64,000 nucleotides of DNA from Micromonospora sp. MA102. GTDB lineage: Bacteria > Actinomycetota > Actinomycetes > Mycobacteriales > Micromonosporaceae. The position numbers and the translations under genes are program-made. Positions 1 through 7,464 of the stretch are shown here, piece after piece. Where the stretch lies: positions 248,001 through 312,000 of the forward strand of contig NZ_JAMWEG010000006.1 in assembly GCF_025460765.1 (NCBI RefSeq), in the 5' to 3' direction. A model generated the notes under the pieces. That model saw nothing but the letters and a program-made list of their open reading frames with translations, did not search any database and was not told the DNA's origin. The first letter of the stretch is position 1; each line of letters opens with the position of its first letter.

Positions 1-667
1 CGCCACCCCCGACGCGGTGCTCACCGGGGTGGAGGTCCTCGCCGACGCCCTCGGCGGGGACCTGGCCGTCGTCGACGTCGGCGGCGCCACCACCGACGTG
101 TACTCGGTGCTCACCCCCGACGAACGCGACACCGGCCCCAGCCAGGAGGTCACCGGCACCCTGTGGCGGGCCCGCACCGTCGAGGGGGACCTCGGCATGC
201 GGTGGAGCGCCCCCGGCGTGGTCCGCGCCGCCGCCGAGGAACGCCTCCTCGCGCCCGGCGAGGAGGACGACCTGGCGGCCGCGGCGGCCGTGCGGGCCGC
301 CGAGCCCGGCTTCCTGGCCGCCGGCGACGCCGACCGGGCCGCCGACCGGCGCATCGCCGCGCTCGCCGCCACGGTGGCGCTGCGCCGCCACGCCCGCGGC
401 GCCGCCACCGGCGAACGCGCCGGCCGGGACCTGCGCGACGTCAAGCTGATGGTCGGCTCCGGCGGGGTGCTGCGGCACGCGGCGCCCGGCGACGCCGCCG
501 AGGTGCTCGCCGCGGTCCTCGGCGACCACGCCGGCGGGTGGCCGCTGCCCCGCGCCGCCCGCCCCGTCGTCGACGTCGACTACGTCCTGGCCGCCGGTGG
601 GCTGCTCGCCGCCGACCACCCCGGCGCGGCGGCCGCGCTGCTGCGCCGCCACCTCTCCGGGGCCTGA
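1..667 (+). CDS. MutL-like protein, glutamate mutase accessory family (3' part)
   Basis: The gene enters from the left edge in the frame beginning at base 2 and stops with TGA at 665-667, so the true start is outside the window. The visible 220 or so residues fit the C-terminal half of the MutL/GlmL family, actin-like ATPases encoded beside adenosylcobalamin-dependent glutamate mutase and thought to chaperone or reactivate it. A phosphate-binding type motif VVDVGGATTDVYS lies near the left edge. A second glycine-rich motif (MVGSGGVLRH) and the ending DYVLAAGGLLAADHPGAA are typical of the family. The mutase genes would be expected just outside the window. The nearest downstream gene is a broken cupin, so no operon continues rightward. 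Confidence 0.8.
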   Translation, partial: ATPDAVLTGVEVLADALGGDLAVVDVGGATTDVYSVLTPDERDTGPSQEVTGTLWRARTVEGDLGMRWSAPGVVRAAAEERLLAPGEEDDLAAAAAVRAAEPGFLAAGDADRAADRRIAALAATVALRRHARGAATGERAGRDLRDVKLMVGSGGVLRHAAPGDAAEVLAAVLGDHAGGWPLPRAARPVVDVDYVLAAGGLLAADHPGAAAALLRRHLSGA

Positions 668-695
668 GCGCCACCCGGCGGCGAGCTTCGCGCGT

Positions 696-1090
696 TCCGC
701 CACCGTCAAGACGCCCGCAAGCAACTTCACCGGGGACGTCTACCTCACCCCTGTCTACACCGGCACGGAGCCGTCACGGATGACCGTCGCCCTCGTGCGG
801 TTCACCCCGGGCGCCCGAACCCACTGGCACTCTTACGCCGTGGGGCAGACCCTGCACGTCACCGAAGGGGTGGGCCTGGTCGGCACCCGCGACGGCACCG
901 TGCTGCGCGTGCGTGCCGGCGACACCGTCGTCTGCCCGCCCGGTGAGGAGCACTGGCACGGCGCCACGCTGACACGTTCATGAGCCACCTGGCCATGCTG
1001 GAGGCGCTGCCCGGCGGGCAGGACCCCACCACCTGGCTGGAGCCCCTCCCCGACGAGCGGTACCGGGCCGCGCACCAGCGCGACACCTGA
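696..1090 (+). pseudogene. Cupin-domain protein, frameshifted and lacking a start
   Basis: The region encodes a small single-cupin protein with the metal-site pattern HWHSYAVGQTLHVTEG followed by CPPGEEHWHGA. The first frame stops at 981-983. Shifting by one base near 966-971 restores the expected continuation DTFMSHLAMLEALPGGQD and reads to a TGA at 1088-1090. One base therefore appears to be missing (GCCACG-CTGAC where GCCACGCCTGAC would keep the frame). The 5' side is also damaged: cupin similarity is recognisable from about base 715, yet the only in-frame starts are inside the preceding gene (597) or well inside the domain (780). I read this as a decayed gene. A sequencing error could explain the frameshift but not the missing start. 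Confidence 0.75.
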
Positions 1091-1194
1091 GAGCCCCGCG
1101 CCCGGACCTTCGCAAAGCGTCGGGAAACCGGCGTTCGCATCGAGACGCGCCGACGCGACACGCCGTGTCGCAACACACGACAGGCCCGGGTGGG

Positions 1195-1225
1195 TTGACA
1201 GCGGCGGGGGTGCACGCCGTACCGT
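1195..1225 (+). promoter_or_regulatory. Strong SigA-type promoter for the candidate small RNA
   Basis: A perfect TTGACA -35 element lies at 1195-1200 and a TACCGT -10 element at 1220-1225, with a 19-base spacer (slightly long). No open reading frame with a credible start follows before the terminator at 1489-1522. Two overlapping TGTCG/CGACA dyads sit just upstream; the clearest is GCGACA-cgccg-TGTCGC at 1155-1171, which may bind a regulator. A transcript would start near 1231-1233. Confidence 0.5.
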
Positions 1226-1231
1226 CTTTGA

Positions 1232-1522
1232 GTCCTACCACGGGAAGCGGCTGTTGTTCGCTTCGTCCCTTCGTCCGCTGGCCGAGCGACCGGAAGGTTG
1301 CGGCGGCCAGGTCCAGCGGGCGGGGGTCGGCGGGGCGGCGCGAACCGGCCGCGGTTACCGGTGTACGGGCAGGGTGAAAGGCACGGCCAGTAGACAACGG
1401 CCGGGCGGGGGCAGCCAGTCCACGTCAGGTCGGTCCGAAGGTCGGCGCCGATCGTCCTCGCCCCACCGGCCGGGAAGGGCCTGGGAGCATCGGGGCGCGG
1501 CGCGAGCCGCGCCCCGATTTTC
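1232..1522 (+). ncRNA. Candidate structured small RNA, about 290 nt
   Basis: This is a non-coding stretch between a TTGACA/TACCGT promoter and a strong intrinsic terminator. It contains local hairpins: GAAGCG (1244-1249) with CGCTTC (1259-1264), AACCG (1343-1347) with CGGTT (1352-1356), and CGGCC (1384-1388) with GGCCG (1399-1403). It lacks the conserved motifs of tmRNA, RNase P RNA and SRP RNA. Its size and strong promoter resemble actinobacterial 6S-like RNAs such as mycobacterial Ms1, which binds core RNA polymerase, but I cannot show homology by eye. It could also be the long leader of the toxin-antitoxin genes, although the terminator and a separate -10 box at 1562-1567 argue against that. 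Confidence 0.45.
1489..1522 (+). terminator. Intrinsic terminator of the candidate small RNA
   Basis: A 13-bp perfect stem (1489-1501 with 1506-1518) closes a GCGA tetraloop and is followed by TTTT at 1518-1521. This is the classical factor-independent layout, uncommon in such GC-rich genomes, and it insulates the antitoxin gene that starts at 1575. Confidence 0.85.
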
Positions 1523-1574
1523 GTGCCCGCTTCAGGCCCCGGCCAGGCCGGTGCGACCGGTTAAGCTGTGCGGT

Positions 1575-1883
1575 ATGACCGGAGCGGTGCGGAAACTGTC
1601 GATCTCGGTCCCGCCGGACGTCGCCGAACGCCTCGAACGGGAACCCAACGCCAGCGCCTTCCTCGTGCACGCCGCGCGGTCGCTGATGCGCCGGGAAGCC
1701 CTCGACGCCGAGCTGGCCCACCAGGGCGTCACCGTCACCGAGGAGGGCATCGCCCGGGCGCGGGCGGCGCGCGCCGCCGTGGACGTGGCCTGGCCGGCCG
1801 AGCGCTACCAGGCGATCCGGGAGCGGGCGCGGCAGGCCGCCGCCGACGGCGAGGACCGCACCTCCCGGGTCACCGCCGCGTGA
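1575..1883 (+). CDS. Ribbon-helix-helix-type antitoxin
   Basis: This 102-residue protein begins with a short beta-strand then two helices (KLSISVPPDVAERLEREPNA), the pattern of the ribbon-helix-helix DNA-binding domains of VapB/ParD-like antitoxins. The rest is charged and helical, suited to binding a toxin. The start is ATG 1575. A TAAGCT -10 box lies 7 bases upstream (1562-1567) with no ribosome binding site, so the mRNA is probably leaderless. The stop overlaps the GTG start of the PIN-domain gene by three bases, the usual antitoxin-first order. It probably neutralises the toxin and represses the pair. Family assignment is by pattern, and the exact subfamily is uncertain. Confidence 0.65.
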   Translation: MTGAVRKLSISVPPDVAERLEREPNASAFLVHAARSLMRREALDAELAHQGVTVTEEGIARARAARAAVDVAWPAERYQAIRERARQAAADGEDRTSRVTAA

Positions 1884-2281
1884 GCGACCCCGACGACGGC
1901 CCACCCGTGCGGCTGGTCCTCGACCGCTCGACGCTGCTGGCGTACCTGGCCGGGTCGGTGCACGTGGGGGAGACGCTGCACGAGGTGATCGCCGACGGGG
2001 TGCGCTTCGGGGTGACGGCGGTCGCCGCCGCCGAGGCGTACGCGGCCGTGGACGACCCGAAGGACCGGGCGGCGCTGCGCCGGCTGCTCGCCCTCGACGC
2101 CTGCGCCGTCCTGCCCACCGACGGCGGGGCCTGGCAGGAGCTCGCGTACTGGCGGGCCTTCACCGGGCGGGTCGACCTGGCCGCCACCGTGCTGGCCTGC
2201 CTCGACCACGACGCCCCGATCCTCACCGGCGAGGGCCGCTACGGCACCGACGAGCTGCCGGTCATCCGGCTGCCCGAGTGA
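1880..2281 (+). CDS. PIN-domain toxin (VapC-like)
   Basis: This 133-residue protein starts at GTG 1880 inside the antitoxin stop codon (GTGA overlap), which implies translational coupling. The first strand ends in the acidic residue typical of PIN ribonucleases (LVLDRSTLLAYL). A central acidic residue follows in VAAAEAYAAV, and a late acidic cluster is RVDLAATVLACLDHDAPILT. These match the metal-binding acidic positions of PIN nucleases, although the C-terminal half is divergent. VapC-type toxins cut tRNA or rRNA and stop growth when the antitoxin is degraded. Whether all catalytic positions are intact needs alignment, so a decayed or repurposed toxin cannot be excluded. Confidence 0.6.
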   Translation: MSDPDDGPPVRLVLDRSTLLAYLAGSVHVGETLHEVIADGVRFGVTAVAAAEAYAAVDDPKDRAALRRLLALDACAVLPTDGGAWQELAYWRAFTGRVDLAATVLACLDHDAPILTGEGRYGTDELPVIRLPE

Positions 2282-2343
2282 CCGGCCCGGACGGGCCGGC
2301 GGGCGGGTCCGCCGGGTAGCCTTCGGCCCGTGATCGTGGTGAG

Positions 2344-3954
2344 GTGCCGGTGACGACGCTCGACCGGGAAGAGACGCAGGCCACCGGCGGGGCACGCCCG
2401 GGCGCCGGCGGGGGACCGCTGCCGCTGAAACTGGCCGTCCCGGCGGCCCTGCTGGCCGGTCTGGCGCTGCTCGCCGCCTTCCCCCCGTACGGGCTGTGGC
2501 CCCTCGCCCCGGCCGGTGTGGCGCTGCTCGCCGCCGCGGCGCACCGGCGGCGGGCGCGCGCCGGCGCCGGGCTGGGCTTCCTCGCCGGGGTGGCGCTGTT
2601 CGCACCGCTGCTGGAGTGGACGAACCTGCACACCGGCTACCTGCCGTGGCTGCTGCTGTCCCTGCTGCAGGCCGGCTACCTGGCGCTGCTCGGCGCCGCC
2701 ACCGCCTGGGTGTCCCCGCTGGTCGACCGGCACCGCGCGGCGTGGCCGCTGGTCACCGGGGTGCTGTGGGTGGGGCAGGAGGCGCTGCGCGACCGCACCC
2801 CGTTCGGCGGCTTCCCGTGGGGGCGGCTGGCGTTCAGCCAGGACACCTCCCCGCTGCTGCGGCTGGCCGCGCTCGGCGGCGCCCCGCTGGTCACCTTCGC
2901 CGTGGCGCTCGCCGGCGGAATCCTGCTCACCCTCGCCTGGCGGGACTGGCGCCAACCCGCCGGGCTGTGGCGGCCCGTGGCCGGGCTCGCCGCCGCCCTG
3001 GCCGCGGTGGTGGCCGCCGGCCCCGCCGTGCCGGTCGGGGTACGCGGCGGCGGCGACACCGTCACCGTGGCCATCGTCCAGGGCAACGTGCCCCGCCTCG
3101 GGCTGGACTTCAACGCCCAACGGCAGGCGGTGCTGAACAACCACGTCGACGCCACCCTGAAACTGGCCGAACAGGTCGCCGCGGGCACACAACGCCACCC
3201 CGACCTGGTGGTGTGGCCGGAGAACTCCAGCGACATCGACCCGCTGCGCAACCCCGGCGCGGGTGAGCGGATCTCCCAGGCCGCCGACACGATCGGCGCG
3301 CCGATCCTGGTCGGCGCCGTGCTGCTCGGCCCCGGCGAGGGCGAGGTGCGCAACGCCGGGCTGCTGTGGCGCCCGGGCAGCGGCGCCGACCTGGACCAGC
3401 TCTACACCAAGCGGCACCCCGTGCCGTTCGCCGAGTACGTGCCGCTGCGCGAGATCGCCCGGATGGTCAGCTCCGAGGTCGACCGGGTCCGCTCCGACTT
3501 CATCCCCGGCAGCACCCCCGGCGTGCTCGACACCGGTGTGGCCACCCTCGGCGACGTGATCTGCTTCGAGGTCGCCTACGACGGCATCGTCCGGGACACC
3601 GTGACCGGCGGCGCGCAGCTGCTGGTCGTGCAGACCAACAACGCCACCTTCGACGCGGCCGAGGCCCGCCAGCAGCTGGCCATGGTCCGGCTGCGCGCCG
3701 TCGAGCACGGTCGCGCTGCCCTGATGGCCTCCACGGTCGGGGTGTCCGGGTTCGTTTCCCCGGACGGGCGGGTAGACGGTGCGACCGGGTTCAACACCGC
3801 CGCGGTGGTGGTGCGGCAGATGCGGCTCGGCGACGGGCGTACCCCGGCCACCACGGCGGGGGTGTGGCCGGAGGTGGCCCTCGCGGCGCTCGCCGTCGCG
3901 GCCCTGGCCGGCGCGGCGGTGCTGCGCCGGCGCCGGGAGGTCGACCCGGCCTAG
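2344..3954 (+). CDS. lnt: Apolipoprotein N-acyltransferase
   Basis: A membrane enzyme of 536 residues that transfers a third acyl chain to the N-terminal cysteine of lipoproteins. Residues about 28-225 form a bundle of hydrophobic segments; residues about 238-480 form a nitrilase-fold domain; a last membrane segment lies near the C-terminus. The catalytic triad is visible as Glu293 (VVWPENSSD), Lys356 (LYTKRHPVPFAEYVP) and Cys407 (DVICFEVAYD). The chosen GTG start is the first in-frame one after a TAGCCT box; the GTG two codons later is an alternative. The mannosyltransferase gene follows after 25 bases. In Mycobacterium tuberculosis these two functions are fused as Ppm1, so the pairing supports both assignments. 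Confidence 0.93.
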   Translation: MPVTTLDREETQATGGARPGAGGGPLPLKLAVPAALLAGLALLAAFPPYGLWPLAPAGVALLAAAAHRRRARAGAGLGFLAGVALFAPLLEWTNLHTGYLPWLLLSLLQAGYLALLGAATAWVSPLVDRHRAAWPLVTGVLWVGQEALRDRTPFGGFPWGRLAFSQDTSPLLRLAALGGAPLVTFAVALAGGILLTLAWRDWRQPAGLWRPVAGLAAALAAVVAAGPAVPVGVRGGGDTVTVAIVQGNVPRLGLDFNAQRQAVLNNHVDATLKLAEQVAAGTQRHPDLVVWPENSSDIDPLRNPGAGERISQAADTIGAPILVGAVLLGPGEGEVRNAGLLWRPGSGADLDQLYTKRHPVPFAEYVPLREIARMVSSEVDRVRSDFIPGSTPGVLDTGVATLGDVICFEVAYDGIVRDTVTGGAQLLVVQTNNATFDAAEARQQLAMVRLRAVEHGRAALMASTVGVSGFVSPDGRVDGATGFNTAAVVVRQMRLGDGRTPATTAGVWPEVALAALAVAALAGAAVLRRRREVDPA

Positions 3955-3979
3955 GACGACGAGCGGGAGGCGGTACACG

Positions 3980-4768
3980 GTGGGCGTGGTAGCCGACAGG
4001 CGCACGGTCGGCCATCCCGGGGTGGGACGGGTCCTCGTGGTCATTCCCACCTACAACGAGGCCGACAACGTCGACCGGATCGTCGCCCGGGTGCGGGAGG
4101 CGGCGCCGGGGGTCGACGTCCTCGTCGCCGACGACAACAGCCCCGACGGCACCGGCGCCATCGCCGACGGCCTGGCCGGCGCCGATCCGCACGTGCACGT
4201 GCTGCATCGGCCCGGCAAGGACGGGCTCGGCGCCGCCTACCTGGCCGGGTTCGCCTGGGCCCGGGAGCGCGGCTACGACGCCGTGGTGGAGATGGACGCC
4301 GACGGCTCGCACGCCCCGGAGGACCTGCCGGCGCTGCTGGACGCCGCCCGCGACGCCGACGTGGTGATCGGCTCCCGGTGGACCCGCGGCGCGCGGGTGC
4401 TGAACTGGCCGCTGCGGCGGCTGCTGCTGTCCCGCGCCGGCAACCTGTACGCGCGCCTCGCGCTGGGCGTGCCGGTCTCCGACGCCACCGGCGGCTACCG
4501 GGTGTACCGGTCGGCCGCGCTGGACGCCATCGACCTGGCCTCGGTGCGCTCCCAGGGGTACGCGTTCCAGGTGGAGCTGTCCCGGTTGGCGCACCGCGCC
4601 GGGGTGCGCATGGTCGAGGTGCCGATCACGTTCGCCGAGCGGGAGCACGGCGACAGCAAGATGAGCCCGCTCATCGTGGCCGAGGCGCTGTGGCGGATCA
4701 CCACCTGGGGGCTGCGGGACCGGCGGGCGGCGGCGCGCCGCCCCGACGCGCTGGCCCGCTGGCCGTGA
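3980..4768 (+). CDS. ppm1: Polyprenol-monophosphomannose synthase
   Basis: A family-2 glycosyltransferase of 262 residues that transfers mannose from GDP-mannose to a polyprenyl phosphate, supplying the donor for protein O-mannosylation and lipoglycans. The nucleotide-binding start VVIPTYNEADNV, the acidic motifs VADDNSPDGTG and VEMDADGSHAPEDL, and the late segment ITFAEREHGDSKMS are characteristic of dolichol-phosphate-mannose synthases. The GTG at 3980 is preceded by GGGAGGC at the right distance. There are no C-terminal membrane segments, so it probably works at the membrane through the neighbouring Lnt-like protein. A GT39-type membrane glycosyltransferase that could use its product is encoded at 26290-27864. 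Confidence 0.92.
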   Translation: MGVVADRRTVGHPGVGRVLVVIPTYNEADNVDRIVARVREAAPGVDVLVADDNSPDGTGAIADGLAGADPHVHVLHRPGKDGLGAAYLAGFAWARERGYDAVVEMDADGSHAPEDLPALLDAARDADVVIGSRWTRGARVLNWPLRRLLLSRAGNLYARLALGVPVSDATGGYRVYRSAALDAIDLASVRSQGYAFQVELSRLAHRAGVRMVEVPITFAEREHGDSKMSPLIVAEALWRITTWGLRDRRAAARRPDALARWP

Positions 4769-4824
4769 GCGCGGGCGTGTCATGCTGGAGGGGCGTGATG
4801 ACACCCGCGGGCGGATGAGGTGAG

Positions 4825-5340
4825 ATGCGCCGAGGACTGAAGTACCTACCACCGGCCCTGCTGCTGCTGGCGCTGGTGGAGCTGACCGTGTTCGTCCTGG
4901 TCGGCCGGGGCATCGGGTTCGGGTTCGCGGTGCTGCTCGTGTTCGCGGCCTCGCTGCTGGGCCTGGTGCTGCTGCGCCGCGAGGGCATGCGGGCCTGGCG
5001 CGGCTTCCGGGCCGCCGTGGAGTCCCGGCAGCCGCCGGGTCAGCAGGTCACCGACGGCCTGGTGGGCCTGCTGGGTGCGCTGCTGCTGGCGCTGCCCGGC
5101 CTGGTCAGCGGCCTGGTGGGGCTGCTGCTGCTGGTGCCGCCGGTGCGGCGGCTGGCCCGCGCCGGGGTGCGCCGGGCCACCGAGCGCCGGGTGTCGTCGA
5201 TGGTCGCCGGTGACCTGTTCGGTCCGCGTCGGGTCCGGGTGCGCCGCGGCGCTGCCCAGCCGACCCCGGCGCCGCAACCGCCGCCGGTGACCGAGCCGGG
5301 CCGCGCCATCGAGGGGGAGATCGTCGAACCCGGCCGGTGA
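4825..5340 (+). CDS. fxsA: FxsA family membrane protein
   Basis: This 171-residue protein has two close hydrophobic segments near residues 8-50, the loop REGMRAWRGFRAAV with basic and aromatic residues, and another pair of hydrophobic segments around residues 78-105. That is the layout of FxsA, a cytoplasmic-membrane protein named for suppressing F-plasmid exclusion of phage T7. The cytoplasmic C-terminus is proline-rich. It follows ppm1 by 56 bases on the same strand and is separated from rbpA by a two-way terminator. Its physiological role is unknown. Confidence 0.85.
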   Translation: MRRGLKYLPPALLLLALVELTVFVLVGRGIGFGFAVLLVFAASLLGLVLLRREGMRAWRGFRAAVESRQPPGQQVTDGLVGLLGALLLALPGLVSGLVGLLLLVPPVRRLARAGVRRATERRVSSMVAGDLFGPRRVRVRRGAAQPTPAPQPPPVTEPGRAIEGEIVEPGR

Positions 5341-5358
5341 AACCGGACAGACATGACG

Positions 5359-5390
5359 AAGCGCCCCCGGGGTGATCCCCGGGGGCGCTT
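5359..5390. terminator. Two-way terminator between fxsA and rbpA
   Basis: An inverted repeat pairs AAGCGCCCCCGGGG with its exact complement across a loop of about four bases. It sits between convergent genes and can end transcription from both sides. Confidence 0.85.
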
Positions 5391-5406
5391 CGGTCGTTTC
5401 GGGTGC

Positions 5407-5748
5407 TCAGGCGCGACCGCGGCGGGTGCGGACCTCCTGCAGCCGCTCGGCCAGGATGTCCTCCAGCTCGGCGATCGAACGCCGCTCGAGCAGCATGTCC
5501 CAGTGGGTACGCGGCGGCTTGGCCTTCTTCTGCTCCGGCTCGCTGCCGTCGACCAGGCGGGCGACGCTGCCGTCGAACTTGCACTCCCAGGTCGTCGGGA
5601 CCTCGGCGTCGACGGCGAACGGCACCTCGAACTGGTGCCCCTTCGCGCAGAGGTACTCGCGGGTCTGACGCGGCGCGAGCTCCGTGTTGCGATCGGATTC
5701 GTAGCTGACTGCGCCCAGTCGGCTACCGCGCAGCATACGCTCGCCCAT
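5407..5748 (-). CDS. rbpA: RNA polymerase-binding protein RbpA
   Basis: A 113-residue actinobacteria-specific protein that binds RNA polymerase and group 1/2 sigma factors and stabilises the open promoter complex. The sequence shows the core beta domain (EYLCAKGHQFEVPFA), the following strand VPTTWECKFDGSVARLV, and the basic/sigma-interaction C-terminus THWDMLLERRSIAELEDILAER, all near-invariant in RbpA. The ATG is preceded by GAGGGGA. A GGGAAT-N19-GTT promoter lies 40-70 bases upstream, matching the known SigR control of rbpA in Streptomyces. It is a single-gene unit ending at the two-way terminator. Confidence 0.97.
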   Translation of the reverse strand: MGERMLRGSRLGAVSYESDRNTELAPRQTREYLCAKGHQFEVPFAVDAEVPTTWECKFDGSVARLVDGSEPEQKKAKPPRTHWDMLLERRSIAELEDILAERLQEVRTRRGRA

Positions 5749-5788
5749 GATCGACTTCCCCTCGTTCGTGGTGCTGGTCTTCAGGTGT

Positions 5789-5816
5789 AACGGTCCGTCA
5801 CCGCCGCCCCATTCCC
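5789..5816 (-). promoter_or_regulatory. SigR/SigH-type promoter upstream of rbpA
   Basis: Read on the minus strand, GGGAAT (5816-5811) is followed by 19 bases and GTT (5791-5789). The consensus of thiol-oxidative-stress sigma factors SigR (Streptomyces) and SigH (mycobacteria) is GGAAT/C-N18-19-GTT. Its position 41 bases before the rbpA start suits a promoter. This suggests rbpA is induced by disulfide stress, as in Streptomyces coelicolor. Confidence 0.65.
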
Positions 5817-5970
5817 GGCCACGCTGACGACCCGGCGCGCGGTCGGGATCCTCAAGAGTAGCCGGTCATGACAGCTGCCCGGCGGGGTCGTCCCCGGCCG
5901 GGCCGAATCAGTGGAGTGTTTCGACTGTCAACGGGGATGTTATCCGCCATCACGTGGTGCGGAGGTGACG

Positions 5971-7452
5971 ATGACCGGTGACGCGCCGGCCGAGGCCCGG
6001 GCGCCCGGCGGGAAGACCTTCTTCGGCCACCCGCGGGCGCTGTCGACGCTGTTCCTCACCGAGATGTGGGAGCGGTTCAGCTTCTACGGGATGCGGGCCA
6101 TCCTCGTGCTGTACCTGACCGCGTCGGTCGCCGACGAGGGACTGGGTATCGGGGAGTCCACCGCCAACGCCGTCTACGGCACCTACAACGCCATGGTGTA
6201 CCTCATGGCGCTGCCCGGCGGGTGGGTGGCCGACCGGCTGATCGGCGCGCGGCGCAGCGTGCTCTGGGGCGGCGTGGTGATCGCGGCCGGGCACTACGTG
6301 ATGGCCGTTCCGGCCCGGTGGAGCGTGTTCGCCGGCATGGCGCTGATCGTGCTCGGCACCGGCCTGCTCAAGCCCAACATCTCCACCATGGTCGGGGACC
6401 TCTACGACCGGGACTCCCCGCGCCGCGACGCCGGCTTCTCGATCTTCTACATGGGCATCAACCTGGGCGCGTTCATCGCCCCGCTGATCACCGGCTTCCT
6501 CGGCGAGAAAATCAACTGGCATCTGGGCTTCGGGGCGGCCGCCATCGGCATGACCTTCGGCGTGATCCAGTACGTGCTGGGCCGGCGCAACCTCGGTGAC
6601 GCCGGCGCCCGGCCGGCCGACCCGCTGCTCGGCGCCGACCGGCGGCGGGCGCTGACCCGCATCGCCGTCGTGGCCGTGGTGGTGCTCGTGGTGCTGGCCA
6701 TGCTGGCCCTGATCGGGCTGTTCACCGTCGACACGGTGGTCAACCTGCTCACCCTCGTCACCGTGCTGGTCACCATCGCCTACTTCGCCCGGATCCTGAC
6801 CGACCGCGAGATCAGCGGCACCGAGCGCAGCCGGATGAAGGCGTACCTGTGGCTGTTCGTCTTCGCCGCGGCGTTCTGGCTGATCTACGACCAGGCCGGG
6901 TCGGTGCTGAACATCTTCGCCGAGGACCAGACCGACCGGACCGTGGGCGGCTTCACCTTCCCGGCGTCGTGGCTGCAGTCGGTGAACCCCATCCTGATCA
7001 TCATCGGGGCGCCCCTGGCCGCCTGGCTGTGGCTGAAGCTCGGCCACCGGGTGTCCACGCCCATGAAGTTCGCCGTCGGCCTGGTGCTCAACGGCCTGTC
7101 GTTCGTGCTGATGGCCGCCGCCGCGCAGGCCGCCGTCGGCGGCGACCTGGTCTCCCCGTGGTGGCTGGTCGCCGTGTACGCGATCCAGGTCGCCGGCGAG
7201 CTGGCGCTGAGCCCGGTGGGCCTGTCGGCCACCACGAAGCTCGCCCCGGTCAAGTACGCCAGCCAGATGCTCGGCCTGTGGTTCCTCGCCACCGCCGTCG
7301 GCGACGCGATCGGCGGTCAGGTCGCCCGGCTCGCCGACAGCTGGTCCGAGTCGACGTACTTCCTGACCTTCGGCCTGGCCTCGGTGGTGCTCGGGCTTGC
7401 CGCCGTGATGTTCACCCGGCAGATCCGGCAGCTGATGGTCGGCATCCACTGA
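5971..7452 (+). CDS. POT-family proton-dependent peptide transporter
   Basis: A 493-residue membrane protein of the proton-coupled oligopeptide transporter family (DtpT-like), importing di- and tripeptides. The signature EMWERFSFYGMRAILVLYLT matches the conserved ExxERFxYYG motif of helix 1. About fourteen hydrophobic segments are visible, with a break near residues 225-245 rich in charged residues. The ATG at 5971 has GGAGG ten bases upstream and is preferred over an upstream GTG at 5911. It stands alone: rbpA diverges from it, and the next gene converges with only 12 bases between the two stops. Confidence 0.9.
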   Translation: MTGDAPAEARAPGGKTFFGHPRALSTLFLTEMWERFSFYGMRAILVLYLTASVADEGLGIGESTANAVYGTYNAMVYLMALPGGWVADRLIGARRSVLWGGVVIAAGHYVMAVPARWSVFAGMALIVLGTGLLKPNISTMVGDLYDRDSPRRDAGFSIFYMGINLGAFIAPLITGFLGEKINWHLGFGAAAIGMTFGVIQYVLGRRNLGDAGARPADPLLGADRRRALTRIAVVAVVVLVVLAMLALIGLFTVDTVVNLLTLVTVLVTIAYFARILTDREISGTERSRMKAYLWLFVFAAAFWLIYDQAGSVLNIFAEDQTDRTVGGFTFPASWLQSVNPILIIIGAPLAAWLWLKLGHRVSTPMKFAVGLVLNGLSFVLMAAAAQAAVGGDLVSPWWLVAVYAIQVAGELALSPVGLSATTKLAPVKYASQMLGLWFLATAVGDAIGGQVARLADSWSESTYFLTFGLASVVLGLAAVMFTRQIRQLMVGIH

Positions 7453-7464
7453 CCGACCCGGGCG

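Noticed and set aside
1232..1522. RNase P RNA, tmRNA or SRP RNA
   Set aside because: The conserved cores (GAGGAAAGUCC, GGGGCUGA...CCA, GGAAGGAGCA types) are absent, so only a generic small-RNA call is made.
5950..7449. A 499-codon minus-strand frame opposite the POT transporter
   Set aside because: The composition (Gly/His/Asp/Gln-rich, no hydrophobic pattern) is an antisense artefact; the plus strand encodes a textbook transporter.
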